Of a stretch of DNA of 64,000 bases, positions 1 through 10,920 are shown piece after piece. Under the pieces are notes generated by a model that was given only the letters and a program-made list of their open reading frames with translations, searched no databases and was not told the DNA's origin. The DNA comes from Plazaster borealis (lineage: Eukaryota > Echinodermata > Asteroidea > Forcipulatida > Labidiasteridae), in assembly GCA_021014325.1 (NCBI GenBank), contig JAJGQC010000602.1, positions 124,001 through 188,000 on the forward strand, given 5' to 3'. How positions within the stretch are numbered: the first letter of the stretch is position 1; each line of letters opens with the position of its first letter. The translations under genes were made by a program, and so were the position numbers.

Positions 1-11
1 AAGGTACAACC
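1..11 (-). other. Edge of exon-like module, copy 1
   Basis: Read on the minus strand, a pyrimidine-rich tract ending CTCAG meets GGTTGTACCTT, matching the acceptor side of the module at 3176-3273. The neighbouring 22-110 resembles the 'intron' beside the other two copies. The copy is cut by the window edge, so only its acceptor boundary can be seen. Confidence 0.3.
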
Positions 12-639
12 CTGAGGAGAAACAAATTATACAGACATTAGTACAAGTTAGATTTAAACAACTGATTTTTGTCATCTGACATTGATGGTCACAAAAAAAC
101 TAATTTGAAAGCCCACCGATTGTGAAGTTCAGACTAGGGGCAAACCACCAAAGATCATCCCTCTGAAGTACTGTCAAAAATGGCAAAATTAAATTTAAAG
201 ACCACTGTCTTTGCTTATTTTGATTGCTGCAATCAAAATAAGCACTAACGAACATGCACAAAATCTCTCGCAGTACACAGACTGTATTCTTGTCAGCTCA
301 GATAAGGTCATTAGTGCAGTTTGTACGGATTCCATCAAATTGGTTTTGAATATTCTAGAGCTCCTGGTAAATGGAGTATTTTGATCAAGAGTGGTCTCCA
401 ACGTAATTGTTTGGCAAAACAACCCATTCATTCATGGATGTTGAAATTGTTTATTGATACGCATGTTTCATACATAATGCTCTTTTGATCCATATGGATG
501 TGAAATTTCAATTAACGACCTTATCGAAAGGGTTGAGGCTCATACAAGTACAATCTCCAATCCTGAATAAACTACCCCAATTAATTATCAAAACATAGAT
601 AGTCATGCTTATTATACCTTTCCCTTTACACAATGAGGC

Positions 640-729
640 GGTGGTGGAGCGGGGGGGGGGGGGGGGCAAGAGAAGGCAGAAGGCACAAGTGCATGGAATA
701 TCTGGAAAGTGCCAGCACAAAGTATGAAC
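640..729 (-). pseudogene. Degenerate exon-like module, copy 2
   Basis: Minus-strand sequence after a CTTCCACTCAG acceptor matches the module at 3176-3273 over the stretch containing the GCTGGCACTT core. It diverges into a poly-G/poly-C run at 648-666 and lacks the donor. The upstream 738-823 also matches the sequence beside copy 3, so exon and flanking intron were copied together. No function is assigned. Confidence 0.3.
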
Positions 730-1429
730 CTGAGTGGAAGAAATTGATATACATTAACAAATCTGATTTGAACAAGTGATTTTGCTCATCTAACATGTGG
801 GGATGGTAACAATAACCATACACGTTGATTGCCAATGTAAAACCTTACTGCAGGGATGAGATTGTAATAACAAAAACCCTGAAAATTGGATAACAATTTC
901 CTCTTGGTGTGGAAATGAAACTCTCTGAATGTACAGATTAGAGGTTTACAGACTCTCTAGATAACTTCAAATAGATATCTGAAGGTCTGGTAAGGTTGCA
1001 AGAAAGGCAAGTCTTTTCATCTCTGTGGTGGCAAGTTTGCCTCTTTCAAGAAAATCTGAAGGTGCAGGGAGATCTCAGTGAACAATCCTGACAAATCACA
1101 TGCTTGTTAATGTCGGGAAATAGAAATTGCCCTCCTTTAATATGTTTAATAGAAATCCTAAATTGTTCACAGAATTGCTGACCAAAGTAAATAATCTTAA
1201 GATGATGAGCCATGCAGTCCTTCATAATTCCTCTGTATTTCATTGTTTTAAGGGAACTTTCCCACAGCCTTCACAGTTATTTTTGGGTTGGATTGCATAG
1301 TTTAGTGCCCCTTGAAGGATGAAACAATCAACTCTTAAGGTCAAATTGAGCTCCTGAAAGATTTTCCCCAGTCAGCAAAATCTTAAGTTACACAACCCCA
1401 GAATTGGTGATCTATGCAAAATACATTAC

Positions 1430-1575
1430 GGATTGACCAATGGCAACATTTGAGACAACTTTAGACATTATAAATATTCAACGTTCTTCGGTAATTAACC
1501 AATCAGAGATTGGTCTGGCGTCATTGACCAGCAGATAATTAGGATTTATAAGGTGTTGCACAGAGAGTCAAAAGT
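1430..1575 (+). promoter_or_regulatory. CCAAT/TATA Pol II promoter
   Basis: CCAAT occurs at 1437-1441 and 1499-1503 (in the strong context CCAATCAG), with an inverted ATTGG at 1509-1513 and a TATA-like TTTATAAG at 1545-1552. The spacing is normal for a TATA promoter and puts transcription start near 1575. A clean splice donor follows at 1656. The elements are read directly; promoter activity is inference. Confidence 0.45.
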
Positions 1576-2640
1576 CATTCTGAATTGGTGAGCCTTTTGC
1601 ATCAATTGCTACATCTGAGCGTAGAGATAGAGCAATCTTCATAGCCACATCTCAGGTGAGTTAGATTTGTAGTTGTGACAATTTTCTTGTTTTAATCTGT
1701 TATTATATTTAATTGAGTCACAAGTTAAAAAAGGTTTAACATCATTCTATTAGTGATTTACTTCATGGCATTTGTTTTACAGTCAGAGCACTTATCTTTT
1801 CGAGTATGTTTCAAAAGAACCTTTTTATTCATAGTTTAATCTCAAAGAATTATAACTATGTTCCTGAAGTCAAACTAAATTGATCTGTTTGGTTCCATTT
1901 CAGTGGAAATGCTAAATTAATCTGCTATGAGGTTAAATGAATTAAGATGTCCAATGCTGTGTTTAACTAATAAGATGTTCCTTGTTTATTATAAATTATA
2001 GCTTATAGCCAGAGCATGATGCTGATGGGAGTGTTCATGTAGGAAGAGTTTAAGTTGTTGCTGAGAGTGTTCCGGTTAGCTTGTAACTTGTTCAGTTTAT
2101 TTCATTATTCATATTTTGTTCTGCATTTTCAGTAACCCAGAGTATTTTTTAAAGTGTTTTACAGTTAAACTCTATTTTGAGAGAAATGGTTTTGATTTTG
2201 ATTTGTTAAATCAAATTGCCTTATGTTGTGGTTAGAATGTTGTAGCACACTACACCCTAGTCCAAAAAGTGTAACCATGGCGACACAAGGCCTTACTGGG
2301 CTCTGTTATGACTGTATAAATCCATGTGCAAGTCCTGGTACTGAGGACAAGGACAAAGGTTCAACTTTCCAAGTTTTGCAAGTAATTTATCACTCATTAT
2401 GTAAGAATGACAGCTTTATGAGTTGTTTTGATTCTCAATGAAGGTTATTCACAAAGTGACCTCTGAACTACAGTGTACTGTGTGTAGCTCAGTTTTTTAT
2501 GATAATTTAATGTGTGTATTCTAAACCCTTGTTTTCTATTTACTCTTTATTTACAGGGGTCTGTTTTGGAGTCTGTTTTATATCTGTTCCGTTAGTAGTA
2601 GTCACGTGAGAGAATTAAAGTCTTAGAACACTAGACAAGT
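1575..2640 (+). ncRNA. Putative two-exon non-coding transcript
   Basis: Predicted exon 1 runs from about 1575 to 1655 and ends CTCAG|GTGAG. Predicted exon 2 starts at 2557 after a pyrimidine tract and TTTACAG, and has ATTAAA at 2614-2619 as a possible poly(A) signal. Neither exon has a meaningful reading frame, so the product would be a lncRNA or snoRNA host. A possible C/D-box-like stretch lies in the intron (ATGATG near 2017, CTGA near 2062), but its terminal stem is poor and I do not call a snoRNA. This rests only on promoter, splice-site and poly(A) signals. Confidence 0.3.
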
Positions 2641-3175
2641 ATTTGTTTCTCTTGAACCTGTAATTTTGTGTGCTTCAGAGTCGTACACTGTACACTAATA
2701 GAACCCAAATGCTAAACAGCATTGAATTGTACAACAAGCATTACAATATACGACATTAATGATTGTTGGATTTGTAGTACAACCAAACCTAGCGAGAAAA
2801 CTTCAGTTTTAATATTGTCACTTGTCAGGGCTGAGAGAATAAAGTTTGGAGACAACAAAAAATACCTCAGCTTGTTTCCAGTGGTAAACTAGCGGAATGG
2901 AATGTCAATTCCAGCGTATGTTGTTTACCCCAATCTTAATTCAGAGCATAAAGCAAACATGCAAAAGTTTGTCATTTTTACCAAAATAATTGTTGTCAAC
3001 ATTTCTTATGTTCTGCCTTATTGTGATTCAAAGAGAGTTAGCATAAAACAACTTTCAATCAAATCATTTTTATTTTTTTTTGAAAATGCCTACCATTTAA
3101 TTATTATCATACAATATAATTCAACATAAATTCAACATGGTTTCCCTACATCATACTGGGTTATCATAAACTTAC

Positions 3176-3273
3176 CTTAGAGTATGTAAGATGGACACAC
3201 TGAGTTGTAGCCGCTAACAATGTACTTGGTGCATGGGATGATATCTTGGGAAGTGCCAGCACAAGGTACGAAC
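3176..3273 (-). CDS. Cysteine-bearing exon-like module, copy 3
   Basis: An acceptor (TTCCACTCAG) and a donor (AAG|GTAAGT) bound 98 bp. One frame is open for 31 codons with four cysteines, includes VPCAGTSQDIIPC and ends SYIL before a stop just inside the donor. It is the best preserved of three related modules (also at 1-11 and 640-729). It could be the last coding exon of a minus-strand gene extending left of the window, or a relic. The family is not recognised. Confidence 0.3.
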
Positions 3274-4290
3274 CTGAGTGGAATAAAATGATGAACTTAT
3301 TAGTATAATACAAGTTTTAATTTAACCACTGATTTTGCTCATTTGACATGGGAATGCGTACACTAAAACAAACATCCAACCAGTCAATTTGGAACTCCAT
3401 CCACTACACTATAAAAAAGGTTTGATAGCCAAATAGGGGGAGGGTGGGGGAGCAGAACCCTTTTGCCCCAAATGAGGTCAAACAAATGCTCAAATATATG
3501 GTTCAATACATAAAAAGTACCCCAAATTATGCCTTCAATAGAGTGGAGATTTTTGATTTTATTCATTTTGCCTTTTCAATCCATCCCATTTGATCTTTTG
3601 CACCGTAAAGAAAACATCATACCAACGGTCAGAGTTGTAGGACTCGAGTCCAGGACTCGGACTCGAGTCCGTCTTGAGTCACAATTTCGGTGACTTGGAC
3701 TTGACTTGAGTCACGTCGTTAAAAGACTCGGACTCGGCTATCATGACTCGGACTTGACCCCAGGGACTCGCGAGTCACATATTTTCACCAACAATACCAC
3801 TTTTTTAAATATTAAAGAACTTCCGATAATCCGATTGTCATGCACACAGAGGAATATTAACGTTTAGCACACGAAATAAGTACACTGTCGTATGGTGTTG
3901 TAAGTAATACTAATAGTGTTCATGATTATTGTGTAGATATGGCCATGTACAGAGCATGTATGTTCAGTACGCATAACACTGGGACAAATTCTGTAATAAG
4001 CATTATTGTGCACGACACCAATATTAATGCTGGTATTCTGTCAGCATTAACACCATAGCCAATACTTGATGGATATTACCTTGGAAATGGGAAATTGTCT
4101 CCGGAATCCGAATTGACGGCTTTGGCCAAGTGACTCGGACTCGGATTCGAATCAGGTGACTTGACTACCCTCTAGTTTTGACACGCCTTTTTTTTTAACC
4201 ATGATCAAGCCAAAACTGAGTGCATGCCAGAATCCTATAATTATTGAGTAATTAAATTGATGTAATAGTCTGCATTTAGATAAAAAACAA
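3274..4290. repeat. Gene-free stretch with 'ACTCGGACTCGAGTC' repeat
   Basis: No gene is seen. 3620-3790 and 4085-4175 hold two ends of a dispersed repeat rich in GACTCGGACTCGAGTCC and TGACTTGACT motifs. Related pieces occur at 21780-21855 and 28885-28975. The two arms here are roughly inverted, which suggests a degenerate TIR-bounded non-autonomous element. Confidence 0.4.
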
Positions 4291-4639
4291 ATTCATTTGG
4301 GGGGGGGGGGCATGGGGGGATGGGCAAGGGATTTGAGCCCCCCCCCATGCCACTGGTTTAACCATGCATTGATATTATTATCAGTATCAGTAATTTATAG
4401 ACGATGTGACCTCTGTTTACATTCAAACCGCCCTCTGTTGACAAAACACTGTCCAAGTCATGTTTTCGCCGGGCAAGAAGACGCGTACTCATGGTAACAT
4501 TGCGTGTCCTTTATAGCTGGCTGTCAGTACACAAAGGTTTTGCCCGGCAACATGCGCGCGCATCATGTTATGGTTTTCTAATGATGTCAGAGGTCACATC
4601 GTCTATACTCGTTTTTTCCCCAAGTCTTGCGGAAAACAG

Positions 4640-4795
4640 GCATGCTACGCGGATGGGATTTGAACCCACGACCCCAGTGGGTTTGAATCCCATCCGTGAA
4701 TATGCCTGGTTTTTTTTTTATGTGGGACTGTGGGACTTTTCTCTGTGGGAACTGAGTATGCAATGCCTATACACACCGGTTTGTTTATGGTAAAA
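4640..4795. repeat. tRNA-like SINE fragment with B-box hairpin
   Basis: 4651-4697 is an inverted repeat of a T-arm-like sequence, GGATGGGATTTGAACCCACG facing its complement, followed by 'atatgcctg' and a T-rich tail ending in 'aactgagtatgcaatgcc'. The same tail motif accompanies the tRNA-like SINEs near 43700 and 46990. The inverted duplication of the promoter arm is unusual. Confidence 0.45.
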
Positions 4796-5365
4796 CAAAA
4801 CTATTTCAAGAGAATGAGTTCATATATTTTATAAACATAAGTTTATCATGTTTCTTTATGGACTTTAGTCTTAGTTTAAAACTTTAATTTGACAATATTG
4901 TTATTAATCACTGCACTACTGCAACCACGCACACACAAGCTGTTAATACTCAATATTGTCAATTAATGTGTGAAATTGTGAAACAATTTGATGTAACATT
5001 TTTGGTCTTTTCACATAAACATTACTTTCTGTGTGGGTTTTTTGTCCTAAAACAACTGTTCGAGCTGTAGGGATACAGTTTCAGCCACGAGTATTTAAAG
5101 TCTGCCGCCGTGCCACACAGTGAACAGTTACAGGGTGAAGCCTACTATGTTTGCTTCATTTTGACTGTTTTGAAATTTCATATTTACCGTAAGAACTCTT
5201 TTGAGGGATTCGATAAGAATTATTTAACTTACCTTGCTCACTTTGCAGTGGTTTCCTCAACCAAATTGGCCATAAAATGTGGATAAACTAAAGAGAAAGC
5301 GTGGAGGCAATATCGGCCATGTTGGCTCTGTGGGATGCATGATAGAAAGCTACACATTTGGTGCA

Positions 5366-5373
5366 GGCTAGAT
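5366..5373 (+). other. 8-bp target-site duplication, left
   Basis: GGCTAGAT directly precedes the transposon terminus CAAAGATCG. The identical octamer follows the right terminus at 10700-10707. Eight base pairs is the P-superfamily duplication length. Confidence 0.9.
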
Positions 5374-5424
5374 CAAAGATCGTATAGCGCCGTAGGCGCA
5401 AGATAGGGAACTCACGCACAAACG
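5374..5424 (+). repeat. Left terminal inverted repeat of P-type element
   Basis: 51 bp matching the complement of 10649-10699 with one mismatch (A for G at the 45th base). The next 20-30 bp remain loosely similar between the two ends, including a TACGCA stretch. Confidence 0.92.
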
Positions 5425-5969
5425 TGAAGTACGCAATGGGCGCGTTTGGCCGCCATTTTAGTTAGCAGCGAGAGAGAGTTGATCGGTGATAAAAACCGCG
5501 CGCGGGAAAAAAAGTTTTTTAGTTGCACATAACTTAGCGTACAGTCGGGCCGGGCTTGTCGTATTTGTCGCTACACCCCCTGACAGCCTGAAATATGCCT
5601 GATCGTGGAGTACATCATACATGTAAGTTTATGTTTTTATGGGGTGTAATAACACCAATTTTTTGTTTCATCAATCGGACAACTTTAAAATTTGAGACAA
5701 TATTCATGATATTCGTTTAAAAATTTAAGGACTTTAAAAAGGGTTTCCGGCTTTCCCCTGTCAACATGCTTGTTGTTGGGTACTTTTTTGTAAATTGTTG
5801 TAGAATGTAGTAGTAGTAGGGGAGTGACACAAAACAGTGACAATGTCCATAGATTAACATTAAACTTACCACGGTTTGAAGATAATGATGATCAAAGCTT
5901 CCCTTTAAAATATTACTTAGTGCTGAGGTGCTTTAGTAGTTTTTGAGAAATGAGTAAAACAATGCCACG

Positions 5970-6006
5970 AAAATAATTTTCGTCTCACTGAGACGAAAAT
6001 TATTTT
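5970..6006. repeat. Short near-perfect palindrome
   Basis: AATAATTTTCGTCTCA is followed by its complement, and a further inverted copy of GAGACGAAAATTAT lies at about 6070-6090. Part of a hairpin-rich repeat next to the MITE that begins at 6112. Confidence 0.5.
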
Positions 6007-6111
6007 AGCATGTAAAATCGTATTTACATGTAATTAATACCAACACTGGTAATTCGTTTTACATGCTAACACTGAGACGAAAATTATAGACGATTATTTT
6101 TGTGACATTGT

Positions 6112-6487
6112 TTTAAAGGCATCGTACACGTTTGGTAATTGTCAAAGACCAGTGTTCTCACTTGGTGTATCCCAACATATGCATAAAATAACAAGCCTGT
6201 AAAAAATTGGGTTCAATTGGTCATCGAAGTTGCAAGAAAATGATGAAAGAAAAAACGCCCTTGTTGTACAAATTTGTGTGCTTTCAGTTAGGAATAAAAA
6301 CTTCTTGCAAGAAGTTTTTATTATTTTAGTGAGAAATTACCTCTTTCTCAAAAACTACGTTACTTCAGAGGGAGTCGTTTCTCACAATGTTTTATACTAT
6401 CAACAGCTCTCCGTTGCTCGTTACCAAGCAAGTTTTTATGCTGATAAATATTTTGAGTAAATACCAAACGTGTACGATGCCTTTAAA
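6112..6487. mobile_element. MITE family 1, full-length copy
   Basis: Terminal inverted repeats TTTAAAGGCATCGTACACG and its complement bound about 376 bp with no transposase. This is the reference copy for a family with more than ten copies in the window. It is inserted inside the P-type transposon, so it arrived later. Confidence 0.75.
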
Positions 6488-6936
6488 GGGCAAAGTACAC
6501 TCGTCATAATGTTCAATAAAAGTGGTAAGATCGTCATTCACACAAAAACAACGAACAAGTACTAACACTAACATGACTAACTAACATCTGGTCCAATGTT
6601 ATGGTATGAAGATGACCGTCCTTGAAATTGGTCTGGGCATCTGGGCCTCTTCTCGGTTCGTGTGCCAAATCATTCTAGATCTCTGTTACTATGTTACTGT
6701 TGACGACTGTAACGTTATGTTCCTCTGTCTGTTTTATCTTATTCTATTTATTTGTATAATATTAATTAAGTAATGTCCTTGGATTTTGGACCTTGCTTCT
6801 ATGGAGTATTTTGAGCAATTTGCCATGATTGCTGTCAATCTTGTCAAAGTGTTGTGGTTTTAATTATAGAACATTTATTCATTGTTTTGTTCATAGATCC
6901 TGATCTGTCAACAAAAACAAAACAAGGGAAGGCAAC

Positions 6937-7045
6937 ATGGCATCGACCTCATCATCATCAGCTCACTGTTCTGCAATAAATTGCTTTAATCGTCAGAGCA
7001 AGCGACCGGATCTGTCATTCTTCAAGTTTCCTAGAACAAGGAGAG
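6937..7045 (+). CDS. THAP transposase, exon encoding the zinc-finger start
   Basis: The ATG at 6937 opens a frame with HCSAINCFN...LSFFKFP, the first half of a THAP zinc finger (C-x4-C, then the FxFP signature). The THAP domain is the sequence-specific DNA-binding head of P-type transposases. The exon ends AGAG|GTACAT in phase 1, while the next exon's THAP frame needs phase 2, so the two halves do not join in frame as written. An upstream non-coding exon ending CATACAT|GTAAGT near 5622 and an acceptor at about 6897 are possible. Confidence 0.75.
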
Positions 7046-7789
7046 GTACATATTTGTTATTAAATATTAGGCAATTTGTTGTTTGAATTATTTCCATTAA
7101 ATGTGTAAAAAAGTACTAGCCTATAGGGCCTATATTGCATCAATAATAGAAATTTATAAAAAATATACTCCAATCATATCACCTAACTAAAGGCAACATT
7201 TAAATGTGGTAGTGTCCATTTGAATGTTGCCTTAAGCAATGAAAATCTCCACCTTGTAGAACTGATTTTGGAAAGCACACTGGCTGAAGTTGGTGGTTGG
7301 TAGACCAATTAAGATAATGGCCAGAATGCAATTTGGTACCAAGCGGGTGGGGGGGGTCATTACAATTAAAAACACACACTAAACATGGATGGATTGAACA
7401 GTCTTGATGAAAATACTGTGCCAGTTCATTGCTGTTTCTTCAACAAGTACACTGTATTCATCTGCAACTTTCACAGGTGACTTATGTTGTACCTTTTTTA
7501 ATAATTTTGATACCTTAAGGTTGACAAAAACCAAATCATTACCCTGGGTTAAACATGGTGACTGATGACTGGTGATGATGTTTGGAAATTAGCGGTGCTC
7601 TTGTTGAACATTACGTTTGTTGACTCTGACTTTATGTGAAAGCAAGCAGGAAGGAATTGGCAGCAAAATGAGGTTGTGTTAAACTGAGTTGTTGGTAGAT
7701 TTAAGAGGCTTCTCCGCATGTAATGTCAGCTTATTTGTTCAATTTTAACATACAGTATAATATTATTGCCTATATTTTGTTCTTTGCAG

Positions 7790-8111
7790 ATGTCAGAAGT
7801 GGGTCCAAAACACCCGTCACTCTGATCTGCTTCAGAGAACTCCCCTGTATGTATCATCAAACTGCCGCTTGTGTTCGGAGCACTTTGAGATTCAGCAGTT
7901 TTCAAACAAACGGACGAAAAACAGACTGAACTGGAATGCAATTCCAACAATTTTCCAAGTTCCCAATCCTCCCAAATCTCTGTCCACCCCTCGCAGGCTA
8001 CTTAAGAGAAAGAGTGAGGTAGTCTCAACACCAAAAGCTCCACAGCAGCAAGAAGTTATGAACAATATACAAACATCACATACATCGCTGGTTATCTCTG
8101 TCACAAGGTAA
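7790..8111 (+). CDS. THAP transposase, second half of zinc finger and linker
   Basis: After a TTCTTTGCAG acceptor, the frame starting at 7791 reads CQKWVQNTRH, then the C-x2-H pair CSEHFE and the THAP-terminal NAIPTIF box, completing the C2CH finger. A basic, proline-rich linker follows and the frame stops at 8109. In family members the catalytic RNase-H-like core comes next; here it is missing and a C-terminal transposase segment in another frame begins at once. An indel at the exon junction or a missing small exon would explain the phase problem. Confidence 0.75.
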
Positions 8112-8548
8112 TAACTGGACATGAAGTACTCTCTTCATGCCAGATCTGCAGAAAAGCTCTGCTGAAAGAGAATGCAGATTTAGACAACCCTGCGCTACTC
8201 TTCACACATCACAAAGCCTACGACACTTCCACATCTGACTTTGGATCGTTAATGGTCCCTTCAGAGCGTTTCCTAGCTTTCTGTACTGAATGTGAGAAGT
8301 TGTTTCGCACTGAATTTGATGACATCAAGATGACAAGGAGCAACATCTCCCACCTGCTCAATCGAGCCATGTGTGATCTACCTTTGTACAAGGTGATGCA
8401 GTTATGCAGTGAGAGAATAAAATCCAAAATTGTAGCTGTGTTTGTGAACGTCAGAATGCATTATGCACTTAAGTTTAAAAACAGAGAAGTACATAATGTC
8501 ACCCTCAAAAGGAAATGTAGGAAAGTTGACAAAGTTGCACATAAATGA
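8018..8548 (+). pseudogene. P-type transposase C-terminal segment
   Basis: Open from just after a TGA at 8015. It begins with YEQYTNITYIAGYLCHK, the YIAGYL-type motif near the C terminus of many THAP/P-type transposases, then a C-x2-C pair (SSCQICRK), the ECEKLF segment and a basic tail (VRMHYALKFKNRE) ending at a TGA. It is in a different frame from the THAP exon that overlaps it, and nothing lies between them. The N- and C-terminal parts are therefore fused by an internal deletion and cannot yield one protein without a frame change. Confidence 0.7.
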
Positions 8549-8729
8549 AGCAAACAAGTTGTACATTAAGTCAGTCATTGTGATTAAACAACATTTAATT
8601 GTGATTTAAAATAATAGTACAGTGGCCCTGAATAATTAGGTCACCAAAATGACATTTTTGAAGTGGCGTACAACTTGATGGGTTGTTTATATGCAAATTA
8701 AGTCATAGCGACATGAATGGTATAAACAC

Positions 8730-9115
8730 TAAACAGCGAGGGGTGTGTTTGGGTGTGTTTGTATACACATTCAAACCGGGACCTATAACAAAAGAGGACA
8801 ATAGGGTCCCGGTTCGGTAAAGGTCCCCAGTTGGAAAGTGTGTACAAAACTAATGGGAGATGTTTCCAAAAAGTTTAAGTACAAACAAAAGAGGGACATA
8901 GGAGGTCCCCGATTGCAGGTGTTTACACACTTGTGTGTGTGTGTGGGTAGGTATCCACATTCAAACCGTGCACCTATAACAAAAGGGATAATAGGTCCAC
9001 GGTTGCTATCACAAAGGAAATCATTGTGGTCCACGGTTGCTAACACAAAGAGTTGAACAAAGGAGGGTCCACGATTGCCGGTGTTTACACACGTGTGTGT
9101 GTGTGTGTGGGGGGT
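8730..9115 (+). repeat. Satellite-like block, locus 1
   Basis: GTGTGTGTGGGTAGGTATCCACATTC-type units alternate with 'ggtccacggttgctatcacaaaggaa' units and end in a (GT) run. The same family, in the opposite orientation and with a period of about 345 bp, fills 49370-50260 in an intron of the EGF/CUB gene. Confidence 0.65.
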
Positions 9116-9600
9116 TATCGCAGTTTCATCTGTTTTATTTTTAATTGGAATTTTTATTGGCATTTAAAAGAATAGCTATATTTATTTTTAATGTTTAGTC
9201 TTTGTGTACACCTTGAAAGAAAAGCTCATCATTTTTTTAATTGCATGACTTAAAGAATAAATTGACTTGGAATCATAGAATCTGATAAAAGCGGGAAGTT
9301 TAATTTCAAAATTGCCGTCTGTTTTTGGCTCAGTGACGAGGAACAAGAACAAGGAATTAAAAATTAAATTAATTTAAGGCTACAAAATTTGGCAAATGTC
9401 TTTTCCTTTTTTTCTTGGGGGGGGGGGGGTTATAGGAAACAAAAACCTACACTGCAGGCGTTATTTTTACGAATAATGAGGAATGGTCCCAAATGGAACA
9501 TTTTATAGAATACTGATCTTTACATGTATTTTATTATTTTTTAAAGAACAGGCATTGCAGAATTTTAAGTTGTATTAAGATGAACTTTCAACTCACATTA

Positions 9601-9773
9601 TAGACCTTTATCATGGTGCGGCTATCTTGATTTTCTCCCATTCAAATCAATGTAACCAAACCGAGGCTGAAACAGCAAATAGCCTGGTTCCTTTTTTGTA
9701 CATTAAATATTTGCAATTGTTACTGCTATTGGATACAGGACCAAGATAGCAGTGCAGCATGATAAAGGTCTAT
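9601..9773. mobile_element. Palindromic MITE inside P-type element
   Basis: Ends TATAGACCTTTATCATG and CATGATAAAGGTCTATTA form inverted repeats, extended by 'ggctatcttg' and 'caagatagcagtg'. The internal 'tgtaaccaaaccgaggctg' recurs at 39690-39715, where one end of the same family survives. It has no coding capacity. Confidence 0.65.
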
Positions 9774-10648
9774 TATCATTGACAGCCCCAAGCAGTCATT
9801 AAATTCAATTTATGTTTTACATGTATATGTTTTGAACTTCTGTATATACTTATATACTGATATTTTTAATTATTGTATTGTCATTTTAGCCCTGAGATGC
9901 ATAGAATTCAATGCATGTTTTACATGTGTATGTAAGTATGTATATTTACTTATTTATATATTTACTTGTACATTTCTAACCAATTTTAAACTTCTGTATA
10001 ATACTTCTGTAAAATTTGAGATATTTTAGTAATTTTATTGTCATTTTAGCCCTGCTGCAATTTGTGCTATGGTGCTGTCCGTGAGTTTAATTGAATAAAT
10101 TACACAGCTGTTCTATTCACTGTATTCATTGTCTGTTGGGTTAGTAAGACATTTTACCACCCACCCCGTAGGTCCCAACAAATAATACAAAAACAACTAC
10201 AGATGTTCGAATTCTGTTCAGATAAGTGTTTTAATTGTTGATTTTATACAAGAAATCCCGATTTTGGGCAATAATATTGTCCTGTTGACTCTGTCATTTA
10301 TTATGCATACAACTCAAAGATCTAAAGCAATGCTATTTTGCTTTTAAGGCCCCGAGAAAAATACCAGTTGATCGTCCCCTCTCTCATCAATCTTTTTAGA
10401 ATTTGTAACTACATAAAGTGTGGACTGAAGAATTGGTGACCAGTTTGAATTATGCTTGGCGGCCACCTTCAAATGAACAAAACAAAATAAAAAGACCCTC
10501 TATGCATGAACATTGGGGGCGCTACGGCTGTTCTGCCGAGCGATGTATGAGAGATTATCACTCTCTGTGCATGAACATTGGGGCATTGGGGGCGCGTGAT
10601 TGATTCGGCGGCCGCGCCCCTCCAGTGCGTATTTCACTCATTTGCGCG

Positions 10649-10699
10649 CGTTTGCGCGTGAGTTCCCTATCTTGCGCCTACGGCGCTATACGATCTTTG
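10649..10699 (-). repeat. Right terminal inverted repeat of P-type element
   Basis: Complement of the left TIR with a single mismatch; it ends CGATCTTTG immediately before the duplicated octamer. Confidence 0.92.
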
Positions 10700-10707
10700 G
10701 GCTAGAT
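10700..10707 (+). other. 8-bp target-site duplication, right
   Basis: GGCTAGAT, identical to 5366-5373. Confidence 0.9.
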
Positions 10708-10920
10708 GTATAGACCGTATTGAATATGACGTCACCATTCAAATATCTGCCCTTCAACATGGCGTCTGTGAGCGTGTGCGTTTGGGTGTGCGTGCATGTG
10801 CCATAGAAATCAAATCGGGATTGCTGCGTGCTGCGCGCTTCATTGATACGCGTTTAGACGCGCATACGGTTTGCCCTACAAGATGGCGACTTTCATAGCA
10901 TTATTCAATATGGTCTATAG
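10708..10920. mobile_element. Small TIR element beside the P-type insertion
   Basis: 'gtatagaccgtattgaata' at the left faces 'tattcaatatggtctatag' at the right, an inverted pair bounding about 210 bp that contains 'aacatggcg' and 'aagatggcg'. No coding capacity. The P-type element sits directly at its left edge. Confidence 0.5.

Larger units (their letters stand above)
5374..10699 (+). mobile_element. P-superfamily DNA transposon, complete ends
   Basis: A 5,326-bp element with terminal inverted repeats (5374-5424 and the complement of 10649-10699): 51 bp with a single mismatch, beginning CAAAGATCGTATAGCG. It is flanked by the identical octamer GGCTAGAT. Termini starting CA, an 8-bp duplication and a THAP-type transposase gene inside all fit the P-element superfamily (established family traits). 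The element also hosts later insertions: a MITE at 6112-6487, a satellite-like block at 8730-9115 and a palindromic MITE at 9601-9773. Its transposase lacks the catalytic centre, so it would need a helper in trans. The near-identical TIRs suggest a fairly recent insertion, although the internal insertions show it has had some age. Confidence 0.9.

Noticed and set aside
2010..2075. C/D-box snoRNA in the intron of the putative lncRNA
   Set aside because: C box imperfect and the terminal stem does not pair well.
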